NCBI GenBank assembly: GCA_963817755.1
Contig: CAWFPB010000004.1
Span: 118,714-182,713, forward strand
DNA from: Oleiagrimonas sp963817755
Lineage (GTDB): Bacteria > Pseudomonadota > Gammaproteobacteria > Xanthomonadales > Rhodanobacteraceae
Reading direction: 5' to 3'
DNA: 64,000 bases
Positions 51,134-59,924 of the stretch are shown here, piece by piece. A program made the translations under genes and the position numbers. The notes below the pieces were generated by a model. The model was not told the origin of the DNA. It saw nothing but the letters and a program-made list of their open reading frames with translations, and did no database searches. The number at the start of each line of letters is the position of its first letter. Positions within the stretch are counted from its first letter, which is position 1.

Positions 51134-51166
51134 GGGGCGTGGCCGACGGCCACGCCCCTTCTTTTT
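51134..51166 (+). terminator. Strong plus-strand rho-independent terminator
   Basis: A perfect 11-bp GC-rich stem (GGGGCGTGGCC/GGCCACGCCCC) with a 3-base GAC loop is followed by TTCTTTTT. It points along the plus strand and ends 10 bases before the radC stop, so it is not the terminator of radC. No plus-strand gene precedes it. Confidence 0.9.
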
Positions 51167-51176
51167 GTCCGTGTGA

Positions 51177-51845
51177 TCAGAGCAGGCCGCGCGAAGCCAG
51201 GGACACAGGCAGGCCGCTGCCGACCACGATGTGGTCGAGAACGCGCACGTCGATCATGCGCAGGGCCTCGCGAAGATGCAGGGTCAGGTCGCGGTCGGCG
51301 CGACTGGGCTCGGCCACGCCGGAGGGGTGGTTGTGGGCGAAGATCACCGCGGCCGCATTGTGCTTCATACAGGCTCGGACCACTTCGCGCGCATGCACGC
51401 TGGCGCCGTCGATGGTGCCGCGGAACAGTTCCTCGAAGCCGAGCACGCGATGCCGGTTGTCCAGGTACAGGCAGCCGAAGACTTCGTGCGGCAGGTGGCG
51501 CAGGCGGGCCTTGAGATAGGACGCACTGTCGACCGGATCACGCAGCGGTGCACCGCGTTGCAGATCTTCGCCCAGCGCCCGCCGCGCCAGTTCCATGGCG
51601 GAGACCAGGCGGGCCTGCTTGGCCGGCCCCAGGCCGTGCATCTGCGGCAGGCCCGAAGCGCCGAGCAGCGCGGACAGCCCACCGGCGGACTGCAGCAGCT
51701 CGCGGCCCATCGAAACCGCATCCTTGCCGCGCACACCGTTGCCCAGCAGCACGGCCAGCAGTTCGGCATCGCTCAATGCACCGGCCCCGCGGGCCAGCAG
51801 GCGCTCGCGTGGACGCTCCCCGGCGGGCCACTCGGAAATGCTCAT
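51177..51845 (-). CDS. radC: RadC/JAB-domain protein
   Basis: A 222-residue RadC protein: a helix-hairpin-helix region (ALSDAELLAVLLGNGVRGKDAV) followed by a JAB/MPN-type metalloprotease-like domain with motif HNHPSGVAEPSRAD. Historically linked to DNA repair, but its biochemical role is unsettled. The ATG at 51845 gives the family start MSISEWPAGERPRERLLARG. It is divergent from coaBC, the same arrangement as in many gammaproteobacteria. Confidence 0.95.
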   Translation of the reverse strand: MSISEWPAGERPRERLLARGAGALSDAELLAVLLGNGVRGKDAVSMGRELLQSAGGLSALLGASGLPQMHGLGPAKQARLVSAMELARRALGEDLQRGAPLRDPVDSASYLKARLRHLPHEVFGCLYLDNRHRVLGFEELFRGTIDGASVHAREVVRACMKHNAAAVIFAHNHPSGVAEPSRADRDLTLHLREALRMIDVRVLDHIVVGSGLPVSLASRGLL

Positions 51846-51965
51846 CGATGCTTCCTGTCTGCATACGTTCCCTGAATGATGTGAGTTTGTGCGGGACCGG
51901 TGCAGGGGCGCAGACATGCGAATCCGGTAAGCTACAGGCTTGTCTGGTTGTCAGCGAGTACCGAC

Positions 51966-53183
51966 ATGAGTCTGGCCCGTCGCCGCATCCTGCTGGGCGT
52001 ATCCGGAGGCATCGCCGCCTACAAGGCATGCGAGCTCGTGCGCCGGCTGCGCGATGCCGGTGCACAGGTGCGCGTGGTGATGACGGCGGGAGCGGAACGT
52101 TTCGTGACCGCGACCACCTTCCAGGCGCTTTCCGGCCAGCCGGTGCGAACCGGCCTGTGGGATGCGCAGGCCGAGGCGGCGATGGGACATATCGAGTTGG
52201 CGCGCTGGGCCGAGCGCATCCTGGTGGCGCCGGCCTCGGCCGACGTGCTGGCACGACTGGCCCAGGGCATGGCCGACGACCTGCTGACCACGCTGTACCT
52301 GGCCAGCGCAGCCCCGCTGCACGTCGCTCCGGCGATGAACCGTCAGATGTGGGCCCATCCCGCCGTGCAGGATAACGTTCGCACGTTGCGGCAACGCGGC
52401 GTGCGGGTGCACGGACCGGACAGCGGCGACCAGGCCTGCGGGGAGACCGGCGCCGGCCGCATGGTCGAACCCGACGCCCTGCGCGACGCGCTGGCGGCCA
52501 GCTTCGCCGAAGGTCCCCTGGGCGGCGTGCGCGTGCTGGTCAGCGCGGGTCCCACCTTCGAGGACATCGACCCGGTGCGCTTCCTGGGCAACCGCAGCTC
52601 CGGTCGCATGGGTTTCGCGGTTGCCGAGGCCGCGGCGGCAGCGGGTGCGCAGGTCTCCCTGGTGGCCGGACCGGTCAGCCTGGACACGCCTTCCGGCATT
52701 GCGCGTCGCATCGACGTGCGCAGCGCGCGGCAGATGCACCAGGCGGTGCTCGAACAGGCACCGAAGTGCGATATCTACATCGCCGCCGCCGCGGTCGGCG
52801 ACTACCGTCCGGCCACGGTGGCGGCGCAGAAGATGAAGAAGCGGGATGGCCGGGCGCTGACCCTGGAATTGACCGAGAACCCGGACATCCTGGCGGCCGT
52901 CGCCGCCCTGCCGAAGCCGCCCTTCCTGGTCGGCTTCGCCGCCGAGACCGAGGACGTGGAGGCCTACGCGCGGGACAAGCTGGCGCGCAAGAAGCTGGAC
53001 ATGATCGCCGCCAACCGCGTGGGTGAGGGACTCGGGTTCGAAAGCGAGGACAACGCCCTGACCTTGATCCGCGAGGGCGCGAGCGAGGCGCTGCCGCGCA
53101 GCAGCAAGCGTGAACTTGCGCAGACACTCATCGAACGCATCGCCGCACAATTCCGGGCCGAACGAGCACACACAGCCGAATGA
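51966..53183 (+). CDS. coaBC: Bifunctional phosphopantothenoylcysteine decarboxylase/synthetase (CoaBC)
   Basis: Two consecutive steps of coenzyme A synthesis. The 405-residue protein starts with the CoaC flavoprotein domain (RILLGVSGGIAAYKACELVRRL, active-site His in AMGHIELARWAERI, and PAMNRQMW), and continues with the CoaB synthetase domain (VLVSAGPTFEDIDPVRFLGNRSSGRMG). Length is normal. The ATG at 51966 was chosen by family start. Its stop overlaps the dut start by 4 bases. Confidence 0.97.
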   Translation: MSLARRRILLGVSGGIAAYKACELVRRLRDAGAQVRVVMTAGAERFVTATTFQALSGQPVRTGLWDAQAEAAMGHIELARWAERILVAPASADVLARLAQGMADDLLTTLYLASAAPLHVAPAMNRQMWAHPAVQDNVRTLRQRGVRVHGPDSGDQACGETGAGRMVEPDALRDALAASFAEGPLGGVRVLVSAGPTFEDIDPVRFLGNRSSGRMGFAVAEAAAAAGAQVSLVAGPVSLDTPSGIARRIDVRSARQMHQAVLEQAPKCDIYIAAAAVGDYRPATVAAQKMKKRDGRALTLELTENPDILAAVAALPKPPFLVGFAAETEDVEAYARDKLARKKLDMIAANRVGEGLGFESEDNALTLIREGASEALPRSSKRELAQTLIERIAAQFRAERAHTAE

Positions 53184-53635
53184 TCGACGTCGAACTGAAG
53201 ATTCTCGACCCCCGCATGGGCAGGGACATTCCCCTGCCGTCCTATGCCACCGAAGGCAGTGCAGGCATGGACCTGCGCGCGGCCATCGATGCACCCTTGA
53301 CCCTCGCGCCGGGTCAGAGCGAACTGGTACCCAGCGGACTGGCCATCCATATCGGTGATCCGGGCTGGTGCGCGGTGATCCTTCCGCGATCGGGTCTGGG
53401 CCACAAGCACGGCCTGGTCCTGGGCAACCTGGTGGGCCTGATCGATGCCGACTACCAGGGACCGCTGATGATTTCCTGCTGGAACCGGGGCCGGGAAAGC
53501 TTCACCATGCAACCGGGGGACCGCATCGCGCAGCTGGTGTTCATGCCAGTGGCACAAGCGCGCCTGAACGTGGTGGAATCGTTCGATCCGAGCGAACGCG
53601 GAAACGGTGGATTCGGATCCACGGGTGTCGGCTGA
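53180..53635 (+). CDS. dut: Deoxyuridine 5'-triphosphate nucleotidohydrolase
   Basis: Hydrolyses dUTP to dUMP and diphosphate, protecting DNA from uracil and supplying dTMP synthesis. The 151-residue trimeric dUTPase has motif 1 GSAGMDLRA, motif 2 PRSGLG, motif 3 GLIDADYQGPL, motif 4 RIAQLVF and the C-terminal motif 5 RGNGGFGSTG. It overlaps coaBC by ATGA and lies 18 bases before the algC-type gene, so coaBC-dut-mutase form one operon. Confidence 0.97.
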   Translation: MIDVELKILDPRMGRDIPLPSYATEGSAGMDLRAAIDAPLTLAPGQSELVPSGLAIHIGDPGWCAVILPRSGLGHKHGLVLGNLVGLIDADYQGPLMISCWNRGRESFTMQPGDRIAQLVFMPVAQARLNVVESFDPSERGNGGFGSTGVG

Positions 53636-53653
53636 GCCGGTCGGGAGGTACGG

Positions 53654-56008
53654 ATGGAGAACAACGCGGTAAAGCGGCAATGGAATGCGTTGCGGGGCAT
53701 TCTGGCGCGCCTTTGGCCGCTGGCGGCGGGAACGGCATTGTTTGTACTGGCCGTATTCTTCGGTTGGCAGACGTGGCTGATCTCCACGCGCAGCAGCGCC
53801 GCGCATGAAGTCCACCAGACCCAGCGACAGGCGGTCACCCGCATCGACGGCGTGCTGAAGAACGAGCGCGAGCAGGTACGCAAGGCGCTGTCGAATCCGA
53901 ACCTGCTCCAGAGCCTGGCCCACGGCGACGCCGCCGGCCGGACACAGGCGGCCAGCATCGCCAGGGCCCTGCTGCCCAAGGCCGAGAACATCGTCTTTTT
54001 CAGCCCGTCGCTGGATGAAGTGGTGCGTGCCGACTACAACCGCTTTGGCTACTCACGTGCCGCCCAGCTTCTGGGTGCACAAAGTTCCGACACGCCACCC
54101 CCGATGCAGGCCCGGTTCGAAAATGGGCGGGTACGGCTGACCCTGGCCAGGGCGGTCGACGACAAGGGCAAGATACTGGCCTATGCATGGGTCGAATTGC
54201 CGTTCGCGCCGGTGCATGACGTGCTCGACCGGTTCGATATCGGCAACGGACGCCTGGACCTTCGGCTCGGTGACGGATCCGACGGGTTGCTGCTGTACAG
54301 CTACGGCAAGGCGGATGCGGTCATTCCCGAAGTGTCGATGGGCCTACCCATCGCCGGCACGCGCCTGCGCCTGGTGGCGGCGGTCCCGCGCGCCTGGATC
54401 GTCCTTCCGCGTTCCATGGTGGTGGCCGGACTGCTGACCCTGGGTTGCCTGCTGGGAGGCGTTGCCTTGCTTTGGATGCGCTTGCGGAACGTTCGTCCGC
54501 AGCTGCCGGCGGAGTCGGAAAGCGAATCGCTGTCCGACGTGCTGTCGGCCGGCAAGATGGAGTCCGCCGCACGCAAGAAGCCGGCTGCACAGCTGGCCCC
54601 GGCAAAGGCGCCGGCGCCGGCGGCGGGTACGCTGGATCGCAACATCTTCCGTGCCTATGACATTCGTGGCGTGGTGGGCAAGAGCCTGGATGCAGGTATC
54701 GCACGCCTGATTGGACAGGCCATCGGCAGCATGATGCACGACAAGGGCCTGAGCGAGATCGTGATCGGCCGCGATGGCCGCCTGTCCGGTCCCGAACTGT
54801 CCGAAGCCCTCGCCAATGGCCTGCGCGAGGCGGGCGTGGACGTGATCGATATCGGCGCGGTACCGACGCCGCTGGTCTATTTCGCCTCCTACCACTTCAA
54901 CACCGGTTCGGCGGTATCGGTGACCGGCAGCCACAACCCGCCCGACTACAACGGTTTCAAGATCGTGGTCGGTGGCGAAACCCTCTCGGAGGGATCGATC
55001 CAGGAACTGTACGAGCGGATCGCCGAAAACCGCCTGCAGGGCGGCGGCAGCGGCGAGCTGAAGCGGCTGGACGTGGTCGGCGACTACATCGACCGCATTG
55101 CCGACGACGTGCAGGCCGAACGCGGCCTCAAGGTGGTGGTGGACGCCGGCAACGGCATCGCCGGCGCGATCGGCCCGCAGGTGCTGCAGGCGATCGGCTG
55201 CCAGGTGGTGCCGCTGTATTGCGAAGTCGACGGTGCGTTCCCCAACCACCATCCCGATCCTTCCGACCCGGACAACCTGCAGGATCTGGTGCTTTCGGTG
55301 CAGAGCACCGGGGCGGACCTGGGCCTGGCCTTCGACGGCGACGGCGACCGCCTGGGCGTGGTGACCCGCGAAGGGGAGATCATCTATCCCGACCGCCTGC
55401 TGATGCTGTTCGCGCGCGACGTGCTCACGCGCAATCCGGGCGCGACGATCATCTATGACGTCAAGTGCACCGGGCACCTGCAGAGCGAGATCCTCAATGC
55501 CGGCGGCAGCCCGCTGATGTGGCGGACCGGGCACTCGCTGATCAAGGCCAAGATGCGCGAGACCGAAGCTCTGCTTGCCGGCGAGATGAGCGGACATTTC
55601 TTTTTCCGCGAGCGCTGGTACGGCTTCGACGACGGAATCTATTCGGCGGCGCGCCTGCTGGAGATCCTGGCCGGCGACCTGGACGAGCGTTCGCCCTCGG
55701 ACATCTTCGCCACCTTGCCCAATGGCGTGTCCACGCCCGAGCTCAAGATCGAGATGAAGGAGGGCGAGCATTACGCCTTCATCAAGAAATTCCGTGAAAA
55801 GGCCAGCTTCGAGGGCGCCCGCCTGACCACCATCGACGGCCTGCGCGCGGACTGGAAGGACGGCTGGGGCCTGGTCCGGGCCTCCAACACCACACCGGTG
55901 CTGGTGCTGCGTTTCGATGCCGACGACGCTGCCGCGCTCCAGCGGATCCAGGAGGCATTCCGGGTGCAGCTGCTGGCGGTCAAGCCGGACCTGCAGCTGC
56001 CGTTCTGA
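53654..56008 (+). CDS. algC: Phosphomannomutase/phosphoglucomutase with N-terminal membrane sensor domain (AlgC type)
   Basis: Interconverts hexose 6- and 1-phosphates for nucleotide-sugar synthesis (LPS, exopolysaccharide). Of 784 residues, the C-terminal 460 are the mutase, with phospho-Ser426 in TGSHNPPDYNGFK, the metal loop DGDGDR, the sugar loop GEMSGHFFF and phosphate-binding RASNTTPVLVLRF. The N-terminal 290 residues are different: two membrane helices (about 20-42 and 250-275) bracket a periplasmic domain. Long AlgC proteins in Pseudomonas have the same extension. The result may be membrane-tethered mutase activity. Third gene of the coaBC-dut operon. Confidence 0.93.
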   Translation: MENNAVKRQWNALRGILARLWPLAAGTALFVLAVFFGWQTWLISTRSSAAHEVHQTQRQAVTRIDGVLKNEREQVRKALSNPNLLQSLAHGDAAGRTQAASIARALLPKAENIVFFSPSLDEVVRADYNRFGYSRAAQLLGAQSSDTPPPMQARFENGRVRLTLARAVDDKGKILAYAWVELPFAPVHDVLDRFDIGNGRLDLRLGDGSDGLLLYSYGKADAVIPEVSMGLPIAGTRLRLVAAVPRAWIVLPRSMVVAGLLTLGCLLGGVALLWMRLRNVRPQLPAESESESLSDVLSAGKMESAARKKPAAQLAPAKAPAPAAGTLDRNIFRAYDIRGVVGKSLDAGIARLIGQAIGSMMHDKGLSEIVIGRDGRLSGPELSEALANGLREAGVDVIDIGAVPTPLVYFASYHFNTGSAVSVTGSHNPPDYNGFKIVVGGETLSEGSIQELYERIAENRLQGGGSGELKRLDVVGDYIDRIADDVQAERGLKVVVDAGNGIAGAIGPQVLQAIGCQVVPLYCEVDGAFPNHHPDPSDPDNLQDLVLSVQSTGADLGLAFDGDGDRLGVVTREGEIIYPDRLLMLFARDVLTRNPGATIIYDVKCTGHLQSEILNAGGSPLMWRTGHSLIKAKMRETEALLAGEMSGHFFFRERWYGFDDGIYSAARLLEILAGDLDERSPSDIFATLPNGVSTPELKIEMKEGEHYAFIKKFREKASFEGARLTTIDGLRADWKDGWGLVRASNTTPVLVLRFDADDAAALQRIQEAFRVQLLAVKPDLQLPF

Positions 56009-56009
56009 A

Positions 56010-56041
56010 GCGGGCGGCGAGCGGTGAAGGGCCCCGCCCGC
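56010..56041. terminator. Hairpin between algC and the convergent DUF4124 gene
   Basis: An 8-bp stem (GCGGGCGG/CCGCCCGC) with a 16-base loop lies directly after the mutase stop. It is GC-rich but lacks a T-run, so it is only a possible bidirectional stop. Confidence 0.3.
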
Positions 56042-56048
56042 CGGTCGC

Positions 56049-56705
56049 TTACGGGTTGTCGGCGTTCTGCTCGGCCTGGAGCTTGCGGTAGCGGGCGATG
56101 CGCTCGGCCACCTTCTTGACGGCCGCGTCCTTGGCCGCCTGCTGCTTGGCCAGGGTGGCGCGCTGATCGTTCACCGCCGCGCGTTGCGTGTCGATGCGCT
56201 GTTGCATGTAGCCGGGCACGGGTTTGCCCTGGTGCTTGAGGTCGGCCACGTGGGACAGCAGATCGGCCAGATTCTGCTCCTGCGCATGGAGGTTGATCTG
56301 GGTCGTGCGCACGGATTGCTTCAGTTCGTTGATCTCGGCCTCCTGGGCGTCGCGGAACACGCGCACGTTGGGGTAGGCGTTGAGCATCTGCATGTCTTCG
56401 GCATGGCGGCGCTCCGCAGCGGCCTCGGCCGCCCGACGCTTGGCTTCCTTGGCCTCGGCAATCTTGCGTTCGGACGGGCTGAGCTGGCGCTGCACGTGGC
56501 GCACGACCAGGCCGTTGCTGTTGAGCACGTCGTAGCCGTTCTTGATGGCTTCGGCATTCAGGCTGTCGCTGAAGTGCATCTGGCCGTGGTCGTCGTTCCA
56601 GCGGTAGCGATAGCTGTCCTGCTGCTTGCTGCTCTGGGCCATGCCGGCCGTGCTCGCGAAGAGCAGGCCGAGCAGGATGCCGCGTGTGATCAATTTTTTG
56701 TGCAT
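56049..56705 (-). CDS. DUF4124 domain coiled-coil periplasmic protein
   Basis: A 218-residue exported protein. The signal peptide (GILLGLLFASTAGMAQ) is followed by a DUF4124-like segment with YRYRWNDDHGQMHFSDSL, and then by long charged Ala/Glu/Lys/Arg helices (SERKIAEAKEAKRRAAEAAAE and the C-terminal third), which should form coiled coil. Function unknown; similar proteins are scattered in xanthomonads and burkholderias. It lies in front of pyrE on the minus strand, with about 70 bases between. Confidence 0.85.
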   Translation of the reverse strand: MHKKLITRGILLGLLFASTAGMAQSSKQQDSYRYRWNDDHGQMHFSDSLNAEAIKNGYDVLNSNGLVVRHVQRQLSPSERKIAEAKEAKRRAAEAAAERRHAEDMQMLNAYPNVRVFRDAQEAEINELKQSVRTTQINLHAQEQNLADLLSHVADLKHQGKPVPGYMQQRIDTQRAAVNDQRATLAKQQAAKDAAVKKVAERIARYRKLQAEQNADNP

Positions 56706-56778
56706 GAAAACCTCCGAAGCCGAGTATAACGATGCGGCATGCTGCGGAAATATGCCGTGACGCACACTCGGGGCCGTT

Positions 56779-57423
56779 TCATCGGCAGCCGTAGCGTTCC
56801 CGGTAGGCTTCCAGGGCCGCGCGTTCGTTCTGCAGCTCGGGTGATTCGGCGGCAAAGGACAGGACATCGGCAAAGCCCGCGATGGCAACGACTGGCACCC
56901 CCTCGGTGGCCGTCAGTTCCTGCGCGGCCGAGCGCTCGCCTTCGCCGCGCTCCTGGCGATCCAGTGCGATCAGCACGCCCGCGGGCGTGGCGCCCTGAGC
57001 GCGGATCAGCGCCAGCGACTCGCGCACCGCGGTGCCGGCAGTCATCACATCGTCGACGATCAGCACCCGTCCCGCCAGCGGGGCGCCGACCAGGTGCCCT
57101 CCCTCGCCGTGGTCCTTGGCTTCCTTGCGGTTGTAGGCGAAGGGCGTGTCGCGTTCGTGCGCATCGGCCAGGGCGATGGCGGTGGTTGCGGCCAGCGGGA
57201 TGCCCTTGTAGGCGGGGCCGAACAGCATGTCGAACTCGACGCCGGAAGCGATGGCCGCTGCGGCGTAGGCGCGGCCGAGCTTGCCCAGGGAGGCTCCCGA
57301 GGCGATCCGGCCGAGGTTGAAGAAATACGGGCTGACCCGGCCCGACTTCAGCGTGAACTGGCCGAAGCGGAGCACCCCGCTGGACAGGGCGAGTTCGATG
57401 AATTGGCGTTGGTGCTCTTGCAC
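56779..57423 (-). CDS. pyrE: Orotate phosphoribosyltransferase
   Basis: Makes orotidine 5'-monophosphate from orotate and PRPP in pyrimidine synthesis. The 214-residue protein has the family start FIELALSSGVLRFGQFTLKSGRVSPYFFN, the flexible loop AYNRKEAKDHGEGG, and the PRPP motif VLIVDDVMTAGTAVRE. The start codon is GTG at 57423, with AGGAGA at the right distance. It is divergent from xthA. Confidence 0.97.
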   Translation of the reverse strand: MQEHQRQFIELALSSGVLRFGQFTLKSGRVSPYFFNLGRIASGASLGKLGRAYAAAAIASGVEFDMLFGPAYKGIPLAATTAIALADAHERDTPFAYNRKEAKDHGEGGHLVGAPLAGRVLIVDDVMTAGTAVRESLALIRAQGATPAGVLIALDRQERGEGERSAAQELTATEGVPVVAIAGFADVLSFAAESPELQNERAALEAYRERYGCR

Positions 57424-57502
57424 GCGGATCTCCTGTACGAGAGGGCCGCGACCGGCCCTGCGGGGTTGTTATGATGCCGCATTGACCTCGGGAACGTCGC
57501 GC

Positions 57503-58273
57503 ATGCGCATCATCAGCCTCAACGCCAACGGCATCCGCTCGGCGGCCCGAAAGGGTTTCTTCGACTGGTTCGACCAGCAGGACGCGGACATCCTGTGCCT
57601 GCAGGAGACCAAGGCCCGCACGCACCAGCTGGATGACCCGGTGTTCACCCGCCAGGGCTACCACGACTGCTTTCACGATGCCCGCAGCAAGAAGGGCTAC
57701 AGCGGCGTGGCGATCTATTCGCGCGAGCAGCCGGATGAAGTGCGGACCGAGCTGGGCCGCGAGGATTTCGACTGCGAGGGCCGCTACATCGAGGCGCGCT
57801 TCGGCAAGCTCAGCGTGGTGTCGCTGTACTTCCCGTCCGGCTCCTCGGGCGAGGAGCGCCAGCAGTACAAGTACCGCATCATGGACTGGTTCGCGCCGGT
57901 GCTGGACGAGTGGCTGGCCAGCGGTCGCGACTACGTGGTGTGCGGGGACTGGAACATCGTGCGCAGCGAGCTGGACATCACCAACTGGAAGTCCAACCAG
58001 AAGAATTCCGGCTGCCTGCCCGAGGAGCGCGAGTGGATGAACGACCTGATCGACACGCGCGGCTGGGTCGATGCCTTCCGTGCGCTGAAGCCGGACACGG
58101 TCGAATACACCTGGTGGTCCAACCGCGGCCGCGCGCGCGAGAACAATGTCGGCTGGCGCATCGACTACCAGCTGGCCACGCCCGCCCTGCGCGAGCGCTT
58201 GCGCGATTGCTCGATCTATCGTGACGAACGCTTTTCCGACCACGCGCCGTTCATCGTGGACTACGACGCATGA
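57503..58273 (+). CDS. xthA: Exodeoxyribonuclease III
   Basis: AP endonuclease and 3' exonuclease of base-excision repair. The 256-residue protein has the conserved RIISLNANGIRSAARKGFFDW start, the metal Glu in LCLQETKA, the GDWNIV motif with its Asp and Asn, and the C-terminal SDHAPFIVDYD with the catalytic His. Normal length. Its stop overlaps the MFS gene by 4 bases (ATGA), so the two are coupled. Confidence 0.97.
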   Translation: MRIISLNANGIRSAARKGFFDWFDQQDADILCLQETKARTHQLDDPVFTRQGYHDCFHDARSKKGYSGVAIYSREQPDEVRTELGREDFDCEGRYIEARFGKLSVVSLYFPSGSSGEERQQYKYRIMDWFAPVLDEWLASGRDYVVCGDWNIVRSELDITNWKSNQKNSGCLPEEREWMNDLIDTRGWVDAFRALKPDTVEYTWWSNRGRARENNVGWRIDYQLATPALRERLRDCSIYRDERFSDHAPFIVDYDA

Positions 58274-59583
58274 GTCCCGGCAAGGTGCGCGGCTGGCGCG
58301 GCATCGTACAGGCCTTTACCACGCCGTCGGCCGGCACGTTGTGCCTGCTGGGTTTCGGTTCGGGGCTGCCGTTCCTGCTGATCGGCTACACGGTTTCGAT
58401 CTGGCTGCGCGAATTCGGGTTGGCCCTGGGTGCCATCGGCCTGTTCAGCTACGTCAGTTTCTTCTACGTGTTCAAGTTCATCTGGGCACCGCTGCTCGAT
58501 CGCTGGAAGGCGCCGTTGCTGGGGGGGCTGGGCCGGCGCCGCGGCTGGCTGGCGCTGTCGCAGATGGTGCTGATCGCGGCGCTGGTCGGCATGGCGATGA
58601 CCGGTCCGTCGCACCTGGCGCTGTTCGTGATGCTGGCGGCGCTGGCCGGGTTCTCGGGCGCCACCCAGGACACCATGATCGATGCCTACCGCATCGAGAT
58701 CGCGCCGGCCGAGGCACAGGCCGCGCTGGCCGCCACCTACACGCTGGGCTATCGGTTCGGCCTGATCGTGTCCGGTGCTGGCGCGTTGTACATCGCCCAG
58801 TACAGCAGCTGGCGCGAAGCCTACCTGTGGATGGCCGCTTCGCTGCTGGTGCCGCTGCTCACCACGCTGATCGCCCGCGAGCCGGAGACCATCCGTGTGC
58901 GCGAGAAGATCCGCTTCCAGGAGTCGTTCATCGGTCCGTTCGCGGACTTCTTCCGGCGGCACGGCACGATGGTGGCCGTCGTGCTGCTGGTATTCATCGG
59001 CATGTTCAAGCTACCCGACCAGATGCTCGGGGTCATCAACGGTCCGTTCTATGTCGATACCGGCTACACCAAGGAACAGATTGCCACCGTGTCCAAGCTC
59101 TACGGCGTGTGGATCGGCATTGCCGGGGCCTTCCTCGGCGGGGTCTCGGTGGCGACCCTGGGCATGAAGCGGTCGCTGTACATCGCGGCCCTGGGCGTGG
59201 CGCTGTCGAACCTGCTGTACCTGTTGATGGCGCAGCATCCGGGGCAGACCTGGGCGTTCATCGCGGCCATATCCGGCGACAACTCGACGCTCGGGTTTGC
59301 CGGCGTGGTCCTCGTCGCGTTCCTGTCCTCGCTGACCAGCCTGGAGTTCACGGCGACCCAGTACGCCCTGCTCAGTTCCCTGGCCAACCTGCCGGGCAAG
59401 CTGATCGGCGGCATGTCCGGATTCCTGGTCGAGCGCTGGACCTATTCGGGGTTCTACATCTTCAGCGCGGTCTCGGTCGTGCCCACGTTGTTCCTGCTGG
59501 CCTGGCTGACGCGGCGCATGTCGCTTGACGTGGAGCGCGATGCCCAGGCCGGGGGAGAAGCTGCCAAGTCCGCGAAAACCTGA
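58270..59583 (+). CDS. ampG: AmpG-like muropeptide MFS transporter
   Basis: A 437-residue MFS permease of the AmpG type, importing anhydromuropeptides released from the wall for recycling. The family start TTPSAGTLCLLGFGSGLPFLLIGYTVSIWLRE is seen in parts (LLGFGSGLPFLLIG, SIWLREFGL). The signature GATQDTMIDAYRIEIA follows, and the rest has about 12 hydrophobic helices. Muropeptide recycling fits the neighbours anmK and the M23 peptidase. Coupled by ATGA to xthA. Confidence 0.92.
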   Translation: MSPGKVRGWRGIVQAFTTPSAGTLCLLGFGSGLPFLLIGYTVSIWLREFGLALGAIGLFSYVSFFYVFKFIWAPLLDRWKAPLLGGLGRRRGWLALSQMVLIAALVGMAMTGPSHLALFVMLAALAGFSGATQDTMIDAYRIEIAPAEAQAALAATYTLGYRFGLIVSGAGALYIAQYSSWREAYLWMAASLLVPLLTTLIAREPETIRVREKIRFQESFIGPFADFFRRHGTMVAVVLLVFIGMFKLPDQMLGVINGPFYVDTGYTKEQIATVSKLYGVWIGIAGAFLGGVSVATLGMKRSLYIAALGVALSNLLYLLMAQHPGQTWAFIAAISGDNSTLGFAGVVLVAFLSSLTSLEFTATQYALLSSLANLPGKLIGGMSGFLVERWTYSGFYIFSAVSVVPTLFLLAWLTRRMSLDVERDAQAGGEAAKSAKT

Positions 59584-59630
59584 CACAATACCTGCCACAG
59601 GGGGCATGTTGCGTGATGGAGGATTCGCAC

Positions 59631-59921
59631 GTGCCGGACATCGTCGTACGCCATATCGATGACGCCATGGTCGAGCGCATCAAGCAGGTTGCGCGTGAGA
59701 GGAAGTGGTCGATCAACGATGTGGTCCTGCACGCCATGCGCAGTGGCCTGGGCCTGGGCGGGGAAACCCTGGGCGTCGAGCGTGAATTCCGCAGCATCGC
59801 CACCCTGACCGGGACCTGGCAGGCCGAGGAGTCGGCGGCGTTCGCCGAGGCCCTGGACGCGATGGCCTCGGTCCCCGAGGGTCAGCTGGCGCGCAAGCCC
59901 GGCGACAAGCGCAAGAAGTGA
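59631..59921 (+). CDS. Ribbon-helix-helix-like small protein
   Basis: A 96-residue protein whose first 45 residues (DIVVRHIDDAMVERIKQVARERKWSINDVVLHAMR) have the beta-alpha-alpha pattern of ribbon-helix-helix regulators such as FitA-type antitoxins. The remainder is a charged tail. The GTG at 59631 is chosen because GGAGG lies 8 bases before it; an ATG at 59616 has none. No toxin-like gene follows, since anmK is convergent with a 3-base gap. It may be a lone DNA-binding protein. Confidence 0.75.
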   Translation: MPDIVVRHIDDAMVERIKQVARERKWSINDVVLHAMRSGLGLGGETLGVEREFRSIATLTGTWQAEESAAFAEALDAMASVPEGQLARKPGDKRKK

Positions 59922-59924
59922 TCC

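Larger units (their letters stand above)
50873..51166 (+). ncRNA. Candidate small RNA in the argS-radC gap
   Basis: The span lies between an AT-rich region with a TATAAT box and a strong rho-independent terminator on the same strand. Inside are potential stems: an 8-bp helix TGCCATCG/CGATGGCA at 51064-51100, and a GCCGGA/TCCGGC pairing around 50990-51045. A possible 80-codon frame (50934-51176) runs through the terminator and has no protein character, so a non-coding product is preferred. Start, end and identity are inferred; I could not match it to a known RNA family. Confidence 0.4.
50661..51176. other. 516-base gene-free gap between argS and radC
   Basis: No convincing protein gene. It contains two 9-bp DnaA boxes, an AT-only 17-bp palindrome with a TATAAT, several inverted repeats in the right half, and a strong plus-strand terminator just before the end of radC. 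Both flanking genes are on the minus strand, so that terminator serves a plus-strand transcript that starts inside the gap. The argS promoter must also lie here. Confidence 0.6.

Noticed and set aside
50934..51176. Possible 80-residue protein in the argS-radC gap
   Set aside because: The frame runs through the strong terminator, has no ribosome site and its translation is Arg/Ser/Pro-rich like random GC-rich DNA.
50661..51176. Chromosomal replication origin
   Set aside because: Only two DnaA boxes, no dnaA, dnaN, gidA or rpmH nearby and only one short AT-rich patch; kept as a lesser finding instead.
59631..59921. Antitoxin of a toxin-antitoxin pair
   Set aside because: No small toxin-like gene follows or precedes; the next gene is the convergent anmK.
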